Positions 10,750-22,467 of a stretch of 64,000 nucleotides of DNA are shown here, in pieces. The stretch covers positions 1 through 64,000 of the forward strand of contig NTMA01000115.1 in the NCBI GenBank assembly GCA_002917075.1, given 5' to 3'. Both the position numbers and the translations under genes were made by a program. A model generated the notes under the pieces. The model was not told the DNA's origin and searched no databases. It worked only from the letters and a program-made list of their open reading frames with translations. Numbering within the stretch: position 1 is the first letter of the stretch; each line of letters begins with the position of its first letter. This DNA is from Hawksworthiomyces lignivorus (Eukaryota > Ascomycota > Sordariomycetes > Ophiostomatales > Ophiostomataceae).

Positions 10750-11901
10750 TTATGCCCACTTTCCCAGCATCGACATCAGTGCGGTACCGAGAAACAACGA
10801 GAAAAGCATGAAAATGACTCGCTTTTTGTGAGTGATAATCGTCTTGTCGAATAGGAAATCCCTAGCCAGCATTTCTACAAGTCCAGTGTAGATCAGAATA
10901 CCAGCCGAGGCTGAGTCGATAATCCCAGAGACCACGTTGGCAGTAAAGGAGCCGCTATCATACGATATCTTGAGGCCCATTCCGGCGGCGATCGAAACTG
11001 GGGTTGTCAAGCCATAAGCAAGGGCGAGAACCCAGGGGAGATAAGAAAGCTTTGGAGGGAAGTTGATTGCCGAGAGACGAGCGCCGATGCCCAGGCCTTC
11101 GAAAGACTGGTGAAAGACCATAACTGGATAGAGAGTGGTAAACTCGTCGCCCACGACGCCGAGGTTGAGACCGATGATGACGCTGTGGAATATGATGCCA
11201 AATTCGAGAATAAGGAAGGCGGCGATCTGCTCCTTAAAGGACTGCCGGGCAGCCTTCTTGTTAATGCTGTAGATGCTCTCTGCATCTTCCAAGGCGTCCT
11301 CCCCAGTGCGCAGCGACGACGTGGCGGCGACTTTGGCATCCACTGTCCTGGAGGAAATGCCGGTGCCGCCCGTGACGAACTCTAAATTTGCTCCAGAAGA
11401 GCTAGACGACGGTTCGCACAGGCCCTCTTCTGCACAGGGACAGTCGCACTCCGGTTCTTGCGCCCGCTGTTCTGTAATTTGGAGATACCAGCCAGCTAAA
11501 AATTCAAACAGAAAGATCATTAAAACAGACGCCATGGCGATGGCTGGAGGCCACGTGAAGCTTGCCCAGCCGCCGGTCATGCCGACGCAGGATTGGGGTC
11601 CGATCTCTTCATACGCTGGGTCCAGCAGATGAATGAACGCCGTCGCAATAATAACCCCTGAGCCGAAAAAGCGAAAGAAGAGATACAGGTAGAGTGGCAT
11701 GCGGATGCGCTCCACATGGGTAGCCAAGACAGGGAACATAGTGGTTGCCGTTGATGCGATGAGGATCACAAAAACCGAAGAAATTCGAAGGCCCAGACTA
11801 CCGCCTCCATTGTCCTTGTCGAGAGAGGCTAGGTAACAAGCTATGTCTCTCGGGTCCGCGGAATCGAGGTCCAGGTTGTGGGGGTCAAAGAAGAGGCTCA
11901 T
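10750..11901 (-). CDS. ZIP-family zinc/iron transporter
   Basis: A 383-residue single-exon membrane protein starting at the ATG at 11901. The first helices read LRISSVFVILIASTATTMFPVLA and LYLFFRFFGSGVIIATAFIHLLDPA. A cytosolic loop carries a Cys-rich ECDCPC cluster and acidic stretches that could bind metal. Helices IV and V contain FHSVIIGLNLG and FHQSFEGLGIGARL, the His/Glu metal-binding core of ZIP transporters. The C-terminus ends in a short hydrophobic helix and MLGKWA, as in fungal Zrt-type proteins. It probably imports zinc at the plasma membrane. Length and topology fit the ZRT/IRT group; the exact metal and affinity cannot be told. Confidence 0.93.
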   Translation of the reverse strand: MSLFFDPHNLDLDSADPRDIACYLASLDKDNGGGSLGLRISSVFVILIASTATTMFPVLATHVERIRMPLYLYLFFRFFGSGVIIATAFIHLLDPAYEEIGPQSCVGMTGGWASFTWPPAIAMASVLMIFLFEFLAGWYLQITEQRAQEPECDCPCAEEGLCEPSSSSSGANLEFVTGGTGISSRTVDAKVAATSSLRTGEDALEDAESIYSINKKAARQSFKEQIAAFLILEFGIIFHSVIIGLNLGVVGDEFTTLYPVMVFHQSFEGLGIGARLSAINFPPKLSYLPWVLALAYGLTTPVSIAAGMGLKISYDSGSFTANVVSGIIDSASAGILIYTGLVEMLARDFLFDKTIITHKKRVIFMLFSLFLGTALMSMLGKWA

Positions 11902-12987
11902 GGTGATGGAGAAGAAAGGTATTCAAGGGATTGGCGGTGCTGAAGGCATCGAAACAGTTACAGTTCAAATTTTCTGAACGAATTTGAGAAAAAAAGAAAA
12001 ACGAAATTGGCTGAGAATTGTATTTCTGTTTTCTTTTATAAGTAATTGGCACAATGCCAACAAGGTGTTTCTTGCACTGAAGACAGGATGGCAAAGATCC
12101 ACCCACCCTGATGGCCGACAGATTCTACCGCCATAAGTAAGCGTACCTTGATGAAACAATTGCATCAAGCAATTATGCCTTTCATTTTCGGTGCAACTTC
12201 ACCGTGATAATAAATTTCTTTCTACACATACATATATATCCGTTAAGAAGCAGCCTGCAATATTCTGTTACCTTTTTTTTTTTTTTTTTACGGGGTTGGT
12301 TAAATTTTGATAAGCACCTGCACCAGTCGTTAGATAGTGCTGCTGCTCTTCTCTGTCATACGGATGTGCTTTGCAGGATAGGCTGAAGACTAGAATCAAA
12401 TCATGCTTCTGTTGTCTCCTCATAGCGTCTCTCATCGGAGAATATTGACCTCGTCTTTGCCGCCAACCATTGATACGCGTATGCTAAATATAAGGCATGA
12501 AATAAATTTAAATTTATTGCCCATAGTAATAAAGGCCCGGTACATGTACATTGGTCGCCCATGGGTGTGGCGCAAGCAATTAAGGCACATATTGTAGATA
12601 GGTCAAGAGCCTCAAAAAAAAAGTTGGGCCGTTTTTGGGGTGCTTGCAGGTGACGATTCATTAGGTCGAAATTAGGTCTGAATCAAAGGTCGGCCGACGG
12701 CGACAGAGAACTAAACAGCTTGAATGAAGAACAAGAAGCGAAAGCTCTAGAGAAGGAACGCGAAACCCTCCAAGACTGCATAGATGACGCTCGCGCAGCT
12801 CCAGTTCATCTAGCAATTATTATACACAGCACGAGCAAAAGATTAGGTTCCCACGAGGACTAACTTATTACCCAAGTGATGCCCACTCATTCTAATTTCT
12901 TTGCATAACTGCCCACACAGGCTCTGTCGGCAGACCTGAACCGCATGCAGCGCCAGTGTGACGATAGAGCAGCCGTAATCGTCTATT
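11902..12987. other. Intergenic, poly-T tract, no supported gene
   Basis: A poly-T run of about 19 bases lies at 12272-12290. No domain-bearing frame is seen. The region above 11901 is the presumed ZIP promoter. Confidence 0.5.
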
Positions 12988-14995
12988 TTACGGCAGCAAC
13001 CTATTTCTCTCGCCATTTCCATTGTTAACTTTCTCTGCCGGCTTCGCTAGGCTTCCCATGGCATGATTCGTAGACCACTCATCTCCGAATGCCTCCACTG
13101 CCAACCCCTCAATGCTCAACCGCGCTTTCACCTCCTCAGACTCCACGGGGTGCGCCCAGATAACAACGGCTAGTGCAAAGAGAATGGCAGCCAGGGCGTA
13201 AAATAGCTTGAGCGCAATCAGGAGGTAGAACGGAACCAGGGGAACGCGAGTGAGGATCTCTGTCTGGCGGGACTGTTCCAGGAGGTTGGTCCGGTTGCTC
13301 ATTGCGCCAATCGCCATCGCCAGCGAGCCGTGAGAGAAGTACGCCGCAGTGGCGTCGGCGAGGCCGGCAGAGGTGTTGGACAAGCCGGCGAGGGTAGCGG
13401 CGTTCTGCAGGGGGACAGCCGCAAATCCTGCGGCGTAGGCGCCCGAAATGATACCGCCAACAGTGCCATTCGCGAGAGTGGTGTTGAAGCTAGCCACGGA
13501 GCCATTAACCCAAGTGTAGGTGACCTCGAAAACAGTGGCAGAGCAATTGAGGACCCAGGAGTCGCCGATCGAATCACCAACATCACCTTCGACTTCCGGA
13601 TCGTTTCCGGTGATGGTGGCGCCCATTTGGCTAGTTGCCCAGGTGCCAAAATATAGGGGGTTCTGAGGGCTGTAGCTGCTGGAGGTAGTGGAAAAATTAT
13701 TTGTTAGGCCCGGATCGGCAAAGAACTGGATGCCAACTTGGCTGTTGGTGCTCGCGTCGTCTGCTGTATCGGGTTGGCCAGACCAGGTAAGGTAGCCACC
13801 AAAGGCGGGCGTGCAGCGAAACGAGTTATCCAGCGTGTTTGGTTTTGTGTGACCGAGTTGGCATTTGCTCGATATCGCTTGGCATTGCGTGGAGACTGCA
13901 AATGTTGTGGCTTTGTAGTCGATGCCAGACGAGCTCGCCGCGTCATTCAGGAAGAAGAAGGTTTGTGACGAGTTTGGAGAGAACGAGCTCACAGTATTCA
14001 CAGTAGAGACATTATTCAGGATCTTGAAAGCTTCATCGTTGGATAACAGAGCTGACCCTGCTTCACCGCTCTCGATGTTGCATGGTTCGTAAAACGTGCC
14101 ATATGCGAGTTGATCTGAGCTGTTGAAACATCCACCCTCTGCGTAAAGCCCTCTGCCGAACGCACGCCTGGGTGGATTTATGGCTTGTAACTGTGTCTGC
14201 TCAACGGGGGTAACGACGACACCGAGCCAAGAGTCAACAGCTGGAATTGCCAAGCTGAGAGCGACATCAGCGACCTTGCGTCATAACCTCGAGCCACGAA
14301 CCTCTGCACTGCCTACTGTTTATCAAAAACGAAAGCTACGATACGTACCTCAGCAGTGTTGTTAACATAAGAGCAGCCACCGCGAATGGAATGGGATCAT
14401 TCAGCTTTCTCCCTTTTTTCGCTCGATAGCGCACTGTTTCCCACAACTTCTCCAACCCGCCAGACAAGAGTCCGACTAGCAGCGCAATTTGCTGCGGCGT
14501 CAGAAGCTTGTCATTCTGTGCCTTCAGTGATGATTTGCGAACGTAGTCAGCCGCAAAAAAAGCCGCCAATCCCATCATAGAGCTTGACAGGTAGGGTATG
14601 ATTTTGCCGGTCCATGATGCGATGGTACTGAGAGAAGACGGGTTGAATCGGATAAAGTAGGCGGCGGAGCCCCCGGTTTCGTCGAAATCGCTCAGCAGCG
14701 ACGAGGTAGCTTCCTCGGCGCTAGGTGCGGAGGAGATTTGTAGCTCTGGGAGACCGCGATCGACTTCTACACGGTTGGCAAAGACCACGCCGATGAGAAG
14801 GCCAGACACCAGCAATACAATGGCACAAGGGATGGCGGCAGCCAAAAATATTGATGTGTAAACTTTAGCCACGCTCTTCTTTTTTTTGTTCGTGGAAGTT
14901 ACCTCTTCAGTCCTTGATTCAGAAGATTTTGATTGTTCAACTGTGGCGGTTTTATCGAATGCGTACTCCACCTCGCTAGGAGTGGTCGTAGCCAT
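12988..14995 (-). CDS. Large fungal membrane protein, uncharacterised
   Basis: Two exons, 14995-14349 and 14254-12988, joined by an intron with GTACGT donor and CTCTCAG acceptor, give 637 residues. The N-terminus is cytosolic with a Lys-rich patch. It is followed by a clear membrane helix (about residues 45-72, SIFLAAAIPCAIVLLVSGLLIGVV written in part) and two more hydrophobic stretches before the splice. The middle 350 residues are Ser/Thr/Asn-rich with many N-glycosylation sequons and paired cysteines, so likely extracellular or luminal. A final helix lies near the C-terminus (FYLLIALKLFYALAAILFAL). The architecture resembles the gene at 49706-51935, but I do not recognise a named function. 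No catalytic motif is visible. Confidence 0.82.
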
Positions 14996-16035
14996 TCTTG
15001 CTTTCGAAGGCTCTTCTTCAAAGTCGATAAACTTGAATCTTGTAAAATATGGCCAGTCTGGACTAGAGGAGCATTGGGAAGAGAGAGACGCTGGTGTCTA
15101 TATCTACCCCTCTTTAAATATTGCAACGACCAGCAGTTACTAGGCGACCTTGACCCGGCTCATGCACTCACAACATAGAGCTGGGGTCTTTAACACTGTT
15201 TAGTCTGTATACCATGCGGATATACGTGTAGGATTTAAAAACCGAATGTAATGAGTACAATAATACCATTTGCTAATGCTGGTCAATTTGTAGACAGACG
15301 AATAAGAACTTCGGATCAAGTGAAGTCGCAATTTATGTGGACTAGTGAACAGTTGACTGTTGCAGATATGTAAAAGCTGAAAACTCTAAGGCGGACCGGG
15401 TCGTCAGAGCGCCCACACTGAGTTGTATCAACTGGCAAATGTGGCACCAGCACATCCAACTGGGGGCTTTATCACCCAAGCAGTGCAAGCCTTGGTTGTA
15501 AGGATCTGCGGTCTAACCTTATTTAGGCCATTCCGATCCACTCTGGTAGTGTCTCCGGGGTGGGTGGATTAGACCAAATCCTACCAAAAGTGTACTTGTC
15601 CTCGTATATGCGTGCTCAAAGCTTCATCTGGTCCAGCCTTGTGGCTGTTAGTGTAGTAGAGGTCTAAGCCTTACGGAAGTACTAGTGCGAACGCCCCCGG
15701 CACGCGACACTACACAGCGCGATACATCGAGACACTCGGACCCTGACTACCCCAACACGCTAGTCACCTCCGCTGCAGAACAGTCGCCGTAGATAATCGT
15801 GCGTGTACGTAGCGTGTACGTAGTATGTATGTACTGTATATATATGCTCCTGCGCCTTTCCTTCGTAGGATATTACACCTCGCGAAAGCATTGTCGAAAC
15901 CGTGGCTTTGCTGCGGCTTGCCCTATTCTTGAATTGACAATGAAAGTGATCATTGCCGAGAAGCCCTCGGGTGCAAGTCAATAAGCCAGCCCTGGGCGAG
16001 ATAAACCGTCATGAAAAAAAAGAGAGGGGAAAAAA

Positions 16036-16075
<40 letters not shown>

Positions 16076-16563
16076 ACAACCCGCAAACGCCGTCTAGGTT
16101 TTCATTACCACAAGAGGCATACAATCGTAGCGGACCCCTACAATATCCTGAAGTTTCTCTACTTTCTTTTATACTTGGAGAACTAGGGTCTGCAAAACTA
16201 CGGCTAGCTCATTTTTGGCTGGTCGGAAATTTTAAACTATAGGACCGCAAAATGCTTCTCCGATGACAATACACATGCCATTTTACTACATTGACGATAT
16301 GCTCGTTAAAGATGAGAACTGATCATTATTTCTCGAGATGCAAGAGTCTCCGCCTATCCTCCGCCTATTTTCGCTCTGCGGTGCGTGCGCTGTTTCATCT
16401 CTTTACTTGGGCTCCGGCTATGTCATTGCGTCTAGTGCGGCAAGGAGCCTCAAGATGTGGGAGCTTGGGCCCACTGGTTTCCATTCGTGCGACAAATGAT
16501 GACAGCTACATCGGCGCTGTGGCATCTCATCACGCCCCGCTTGCGACCACACATGCCTTCGAT
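14996..16563. other. Intergenic with short tandem GTACGTA and long poly-A
   Basis: Contains a short array of GTACGTA-like units at about 15802-15835 and an A tract of about 33 bases at 16039-16071 preceded by A/G-rich sequence. The A tract could be the tail of a retroposed sequence, but no body of such an element was recognised upstream. Confidence 0.5.
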
Positions 16564-17066
16564 ATGACAACTGTTCTGCCACTTCCAGTGAACTGTCCCG
16601 CCGAAGTTGACCTTGATACGTTTGTCCAATGGCACCAGGATATCGTCGATTCCTACGAGCCGATGATTCGAACCGCCGAAGATCTTGGCAAAAACACAAC
16701 GCAGCTGAAGGAGTCCGTGGCGGCATCCCAGCGTGAAATTGACCGTGCAACCGCAGCAACGAAAGAGATCCTTCTAGTAAAAGTGCTCGCTTCAAGCCAG
16801 AACGTCAACCAGGACGCAAGAACGTCGTTGTACGACTAGGCTCTAATTCGCGTTCGGCTAGAACGAGTCGGGGCGACCGGAGTGTGTTCGCACTGTCGCT
16901 GCAGCCATCGTCTTCGGAATCGGATCAGCTTTTGAGCCGGCTGTCCAGACTCAGGAAGATGGACGTGCTTCGTTCGTGGGAATCGAGCATCGAAGAAGGT
17001 AGGCCAAAAGGCAAGCAAGCCAGTCTCGCAGAGATCCTGTTATGCCACACGAAAATGCTCACTTAA
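16564..17066 (+). pseudogene. Small hypothetical gene with a frame break
   Basis: From the ATG at 16564 (MTTVLPLPVN) the frame reads a helical, Gln/Glu/Ala-rich segment likely to form a coiled coil, then stops at about 16839. An overlapping frame, open from about 16810, continues with Ser/Arg-rich sequence and FALSLQPSSSESD, ending at 17066. The two pieces look like one gene joined by a frameshift or an undetected splice. No domain is recognised. The open frame also extends upstream to an ATG at 16312. Reality of the gene is uncertain. Confidence 0.3.
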
Positions 17067-17419
17067 GAATTTCCTCTTTTGGATCCTGGCGCTGGCGCTG
17101 CACAGTCTAGCACTAGCGCTAAGCACCTCTGCACATACTGCGCTTCGTGCCTGGCCATTGTTGCTTACACTGCATACGCCACACCCACTTCAAGCAAGGT
17201 TCTTGAAAACGGACCAAGTGGAAGTTTGTCATTTTTTGCCCTAGGGTGAAAAAAGAAGGGGGAGGGAATGCTCGACTAGCAGCTACAGAAGCGTTTCTCC
17301 TGCATATACTTCTATTAATACGGTGCCTTTCTGTATATTACTCGATATCTCTGGTCTTTACATTGTGCTATCTCTAAATCTATCCAGTTCTACCCAAGCT
17401 TTTTGACTAAAATCATCTT

Positions 17420-19235
17420 ATACATTATAAGTTCTCTTATCTCGTAAGAGAGCTAAAGATCCAAAGGATATTATTACTCCTGCAATATAATAGGCTTCCA
17501 GAAAACCAAATAAGCAATCGATGCCGTCGCTCCAACGACCTTGTGGCTCGACTTCTCACAGACGCTATATGCGTTGGTGGTCAATCCACAAACTAGCCTC
17601 TCTACTACAACTCGATATATCAAACGTTTTTGATAACATCGATCATAATTGACTTATCTATACTCTTCAATCCTTGAGCTTTCTCGATTGGTTAATCGCT
17701 TGGTTACACAATTATTTATTGAAACGCATAACCGAATTGGTATTTGACAGTAAAACCACGTTAATCCGAGTCGTCATTGCCGATATTCCACAAAGCTCTT
17801 CATTATCATTAATTTTATTTATTCTTTTTACTACTCCATTGCTCAAGAAACTAACATTAATCCCAAGTATCACTGTACTAGGATTTTCCAACGACATCAA
17901 TCTTCTAGCCATTGCTATCACTATCACCATATGTTGCGAATAACTCTGTATTGCCTGAGATACAATAGTACAATAGACTGAAGAACGCGATGTACTGTTT
18001 GCATCAGCCAAAAACAAACTCTTGTACTTCTCTTGGGTTCATCAAGCTCTCTCGGAAACTCTACGTCTCAACGACAACATAACCCTACAACCGTTTACAG
18101 AGACTCGTTTCTTAGGCATCTGGCCAGACTGTAAACTCAATTTCTTCGTATATCGCTGTCAAATCAACAAAAAACTAAACACTCAAAGTTTTGCTTTCAC
18201 TAAAATAACCGGTAAAACATAAAGCCATATAGTGCTTTAAGCACGTACAATTCTCACAACAGTAATACAAAACATTATCGCTTACGAAGCATCAATTTAT
18301 CACTCTTTCACCACTATCGCAAACAAAGCTCGTAGTATAGCCTTCAATCTTTTGACCATGTACTATATACATATTCGTATAGTGACGGACGCTTTTAAAT
18401 TAATATATATTCATTTACTACATATAGAAGCTGACATTCCACTTTTTGATCTTTATCTCAATCAACGTCAAACAGCTTTACTCAGCAACGAAGAGTAGAG
18501 AGCCAAATCACGCCCTATATGCAACAAAATCACTACTGGATCTCGATGCCGCAACATCGTCGATCCTTGCTCCACCCTCGACGGTGCTCTAGCGGACTGG
18601 AACGCCGAACGCACTAAGGCTCGATGGAAGATCTGGTGGCACAACGAGGCTGGCGATCAACTACGGCGCACAGCTAATCAACGCCTACGCTGGTCTACCA
18701 AAAAAAGCAGCACGAAATCAGAAATATTTAACCAAAGCCGAAACAGTATCCTCACACAACTCTGTACTAAACACATCGGCCTAACCGCCCGTCTCCACCG
18801 TATCCAACAAAAATCAACGCCTACTTGCCCTTGTGGCATAGCAAACGAAGACACAGAGCACATACTCCTCTCCCCAAACCCCTACAATACAATCCCCAAA
18901 CCCCTGGATTGGCCCCGGACCTTGGAAGATCTGAATCGCCGGCTTAGAGCGGAAGAGGCATTGGCCCGTTCTGTACTGCGGTGGTTCAAACGAAGCGAGC
19001 GCATCCCAGACTACCGCTTGGCGGCCCAGCTTGAAGGCCTATAACGTTTACTACGCTCACCAATATCTCTTCTCTCCCTTATCACTTCTTCATTCCATAC
19101 AACACTTTGATATTATAAGACTGTCCATACACCAGACCCTTTGTAATTAGCACACACTTACTCAACGATGGTTTCTGCCCCAGAGGGTTCCACTTAGTAT
19201 AGACGTAAATAGTCAGGATTGGCTCAATAAATACG
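17420..19235 (+). mobile_element. Decayed non-LTR retrotransposon (LINE, Tad-like), RT and C-terminal region
   Basis: Broken frames give a reverse transcriptase: LDIS.VFDNIDHN (motif A) at about 17615-17650, then an in-frame TGA at 17650-17652. FLDWLIAWLHNYL, IPQSSSLSLILFILFTTPLL (the PQG..LSP motif) and VLGFSNDINLLA follow, where the catalytic F-A-D-D has become F-S-N-D. Further on come fragments of an RNase H/C-terminal region and a CPCG..EDTEHILL zinc-knuckle-like end, then WFKRSERIPDYRLAAQLEGL. The 3' end is shared with the insertion at 21055-21371, including TTCTGCCCCAGAGGGTTCCAC. Many stops make it inactive. Transition mutations (TGG to TGA, GCx to ACx/TCx) suggest RIP. Confidence 0.88.
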
Positions 19236-19489
19236 ATTAAACCTACGATGTACAGGCCGTCCGGAAAAAGAAGATTGGTGGGTACCAGAGAAGTACATGA
19301 GCCCTAGGATGGTTAAGTGCAAGCCGACAAAGAGAAAGGAAAAAAGAGGTGGAAGAAAGAAATAGTGGCTGGGTTTTAGGTAAGAACACCAGATATACTC
19401 TTAAGGGTTCGACGGTACTAGGTAATTTTTTGTCCTTTATTTTAGCGAGGTTGAAAGACGGCGATATATGGTGGACGGGCTTGAATATG
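19236..19489. other. Spacer between LINE 3' end and repeat copy C
   Basis: Purine-rich sequence without a recognised gene; it begins directly after the LINE 3' end. Confidence 0.4.
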
Positions 19490-19960
19490 TGTTGAGCTCC
19501 AGCATCTCACCGTGATAGAGGGCAACAGGTCACAGCAGAGTAAGCACTAATTCATAGAGGATCTGATAGGGCGTTCCGGGCTCATTAAGCCCTGTAATAT
19601 CAGCAACTTGAACACCAAACAATTTATTCAATATCTAGCCGACTAGTATAGCTATAGGGACCAAAGTGGATCTGTAGAGAAGAAAAGTTTTTGCTTCTCA
19701 CAGTCCCACTCCGTCATTTTGGTAGTCAGACCTTCAGAAAAAGCCAAAGTACTCCTGAAGTTATTTTTCTGCAAAATTGATTTTGTATGTGATTTACAAA
19801 AAACGATCCACTAGTATGGCAATCCCCCTGCCAACCCAACGGTCTACTAATAAGCTACCCTCGAGGGTAAGCAAGCCTCGAGAGTAGGCAAGCTTCAAGG
19901 ATAGGTAAGCCTTTGAGGTGGACAAGCCTTTTAGTAACCCTACTATATTTCAGGCCACTA
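19490..19960 (-). repeat. Dispersed repeat family R1, copy C (opposite orientation)
   Basis: Begins TGTTGAGCTCCAGC at 19490. Its reverse complement aligns with copy D over the full length, including TATAGCTATAC, the GAGAA..AAAATTCTCTTC-like block and the CCCTCGAGGGT segment, out to about GGCCTGAAATA. Copies C and D therefore define a unit of about 440-470 bp. A degenerate 17-18 bp tandem motif (GGYAAGCCTYGAG-like, four units) lies at about 19864-19938; copy D has about two units. Confidence 0.72.
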
Positions 19961-20559
19961 CTAAACTACGGAATTATTGCTAAAAGGCCATCACTTTTGG
20001 CTATAAAGCCATCAAAGTGGGCCTGATAAACGGGCCTACTGACACATTCGCCCGAAAGATACTTGCTCCGCCTGTAAGGAGGTTGCCCCGGAGAGGGCCT
20101 CCTTAGCTATTTCGTGATGATTTAGAAAGGCTCCTGTCAGCGCAGTTGTGGAGAATGCATTGTGTCGTTTATTCTGGCTTGACTGAGTGCCCTACGCCTA
20201 ATTGCCTCACTATTTAACTTAGTGTATGTTGGTGCCTAAGACCCTTAGAATACTGGCCTCTGATTAGTCAAAGTTATACACTCGCTGACAATAATTTGTA
20301 TGAGGGACGATCGAGGCCTCTAAAGATATTAGGTGAGGATCGATCGGCCAGGACCCTCACTCGGCAAGGAGCAATAATTTTGCGGCCTCAAGACGATATC
20401 TAAAAGCGGCGTAGAACGAGAGATAGCTTAGAGATAGAACAAAAATCAGGACGCCTTTTCACCACTCTTGCGAAGCCCCTAAGCTGACAATCGCCCACGG
20501 CTGCCTGAAAGCGCCCTAAAGGTGCAGAGGATTCTGCGGCCTGACAACAACCTCCCCAT
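19961..20559. other. Intergenic, no supported gene
   Basis: A short imperfect inverted repeat (GCCTGTAAGGAGG with the nearby GGGCCTCCTTAG) lies near 20070-20105. No coding domain is recognised. Confidence 0.4.
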
Positions 20560-21039
20560 GCTTAAGCTCCCGCCCAGAGCGCTGTACCGTGGCCAATGGC
20601 TAGCATTTTTGCATCTATGTGGTCGCCGCCTGCGTAGTCGGCTCCCGTTTCAATGTCTACGCTGCTGGGCCATGGCACTGAGAACTCTAAGTGCAGGGAA
20701 CACTTAGAAGAGTTGGCCATCGACCTTATAAAGATAGTCATTAATAGTGGGAGCGCCGGAGCCAATTTGGTACGTCGAACGTGTCGTACTTTTTCTTATC
20801 CAACTTTAATAGGGTTAATTAACAACGACGGTTAATTTGGCGGTCAAATATCTTCTAAGCTGCAGCTATAACAATCATGGCCGCGGTGATGGCGTCGATG
20901 ACATTATCGGACAAGTACTTAACGTATCCGTGACGTGCCACCCGATGCACTTTCCCATCTCGCGATACGAGTACCACTCCTATGAGCAAAATACTACGGT
21001 GCCCATCGTCGACGCCGAGGCGATGCACAACTTCTGGAA

Positions 21040-21054
21040 CTACTATCTTCCTAC
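21040..21054 (+). repeat. Target-site duplication, left copy
   Basis: CTACTATCTTCCTAC, identical to 21372-21386; encodes the YYLP segment of the hydrolase immediately before the LINE fragment. Confidence 0.9.
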
Positions 21055-21371
21055 GACTCCGGCTGACCTGAATCACCGCCTGAATACGGGAGGGCCGACG
21101 GCCCGTCCCGTACTACGGTGGCTCAAACGGAGCGGGCGTATACCAGCGTACAACTTGGCAGGCCAAATCGAGGAGGATACGTCACAGACGTAGCCCTACT
21201 CACTATTAATGAAATCTCCTTTGTCCAACTACTACTACTACTACTACTACTCAGACTGTCTTATTTTGTACAATAATATCTTCACTTAAGTAGGCGGTGG
21301 TTTCTGCCCCAGAGGGTTCCACCTAGATTAGACGTAAATAGTCAGGATTGGCTAATAAATACGATTAAACT
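21055..21371 (+). mobile_element. 5'-truncated LINE insertion (3' end only)
   Basis: About 317 bp matching the last part of the LINE at 18930-19235. It encodes LNHRL....ARPVLRWLKRSGRIPAYNLAGQIEE and then the common 3' untranslated end with TTCTGCCCCAGAGGGTTCCAC and AATAAATACGATTAAAC. It sits between two copies of a 15-bp target sequence. Severe 5' truncation plus a target-site duplication is the usual outcome of target-primed reverse transcription. A (CTA)n run of about seven units lies at 21227-21251. Confidence 0.9.
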
Positions 21372-21386
21372 CTACTATCTTCCTAC
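21372..21386 (+). repeat. Target-site duplication, right copy
   Basis: Exact second copy of the 15-bp target sequence, directly after the LINE 3' end; the hydrolase frame resumes from here. Confidence 0.9.
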
Positions 21387-21763
21387 AGCAGATGCCACTC
21401 CCTTGGCTAGTCTTCTTTTCGTAGAGTTTTTTGTAAAGTTGCTACCAGTGCGTAAGTTTAATTTTGCCCGTCTTGTGGTTGTCTATCTCAACAGCCCCCA
21501 CGGGCAATGACTAGTAGCATGAAGTTATACAAGTTGCAAGTATGAATCCTTTGGGAGATGAGAGACTTGCTTATGCGGAAGCACTGAAGAGCAGCGGGTA
21601 AGTAATGGCTTGTCTGTGCAGAAACAAACGACGCGCTCACCCCTTCCTGCTGAAGATCTATCCTAGCCTGCCGCATGCGTTCTCCGTGTATCCTAATAAA
21701 GAACCATCAACGGAGTATTTTAAGACGATAGTCGACTGGGTGGACGCTCTCATCAAGGCCTAA

Positions 21764-22467
21764 GACTGATAAACTCCGAACCCATTCGTGCGTAAATTCT
21801 CTCGCCATTCTTAGATGGCCAGCGAAGAGAGGCTGAGCCTCCACGGACGCTGGGCAGCAAAGTCGACAGCTAGAATTATTCTTAGCCATACAAGAACGCG
21901 TATTGCAAGATCGCACCGCTGAGTACGCTGTTCCATCGTGTGCTCTTATGGCAAAGCTATGGAGCTGGCTTTCGCTTTGACTCGCCCTAAAAAAAATGCA
22001 AACGTAGAAAGTTTATTACAAATCTTAAATGTGCCATTCATTGGCTGACAAGTAGCCGTTGGCCTCCTGTCCAGAGGCGTCCCAGAGATGTCACAGCGCC
22101 TCTCCTGAGGCGCTCCATAAGGTTGGGCATCGATTATCTTCGCACTAGCTTTGAAGTGCAAAAGATATCCCGTTCCATACGGCCCCGTACAACACAGCAA
22201 AGATTCGCTTTTATTGCAGCTGCGTGGTCGATTCGACGACTTATGTCGGAGCCCGATGCGGCTTGGGCATTTCCGCAATACCGATGCCATGACTCTTTGA
22301 CCGGTGACTGGTGACATATAAACGCTATGTAGTGTCTACGACAGGCTAGAAGTCGACATAGAGCCAAAATTCATCGCCCGTCGAGCCGCCGATTCTAGGG
22401 CTGTATTGGAGCCGAAGCAAATAACCGTAAACCTAGAAACCAGAGACAACCCCGGCACAAAGCAACG
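21764..22467. other. Intergenic upstream of NACHT-ankyrin gene
   Basis: No gene recognised. Presumed promoter and 5' leader of the gene starting at 22468. Confidence 0.45.

Larger units (their letters stand above)
20560..21763 (+). pseudogene. Alpha/beta-hydrolase (esterase/lipase) gene disrupted by a LINE insertion
   Basis: Pieces of an alpha/beta-hydrolase-3 type esterase follow each other in order. IDLIKIVINSGSAGANL holds the nucleophile motif (Ser codon 20751-20753). Next come IIGQVLNVSVTCHPMHFP and YEYHSYEQNTTVPIVDAEAM, then FWNYYLP ending at about 21050. After the inserted LINE fragment the gene resumes: ADATPLASLLFVE, IQVASMNPLGDERLAYAEALKSSG (acid region) and IYPSLPHAFSVYP (catalytic His region), with a stop at 21761-21763. 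Introns lie near 20770-20835, 21455-21512 and 21598-21658. Upstream of about 20690 the protein is poorly recognisable and no HGGG oxyanion motif was found. The insertion and weak 5' part argue for loss of function. Confidence 0.8.

Noticed and set aside
15541..15575. GGGGTGGGTGGATTAGA resembling the Tc1 inverted repeat
   Set aside because: Only about 14 bases match and no partner end was found; likely chance.
16039..16071. Poly-A tract as the tail of a processed retrocopy
   Set aside because: No retrocopy body or target duplication could be identified upstream.
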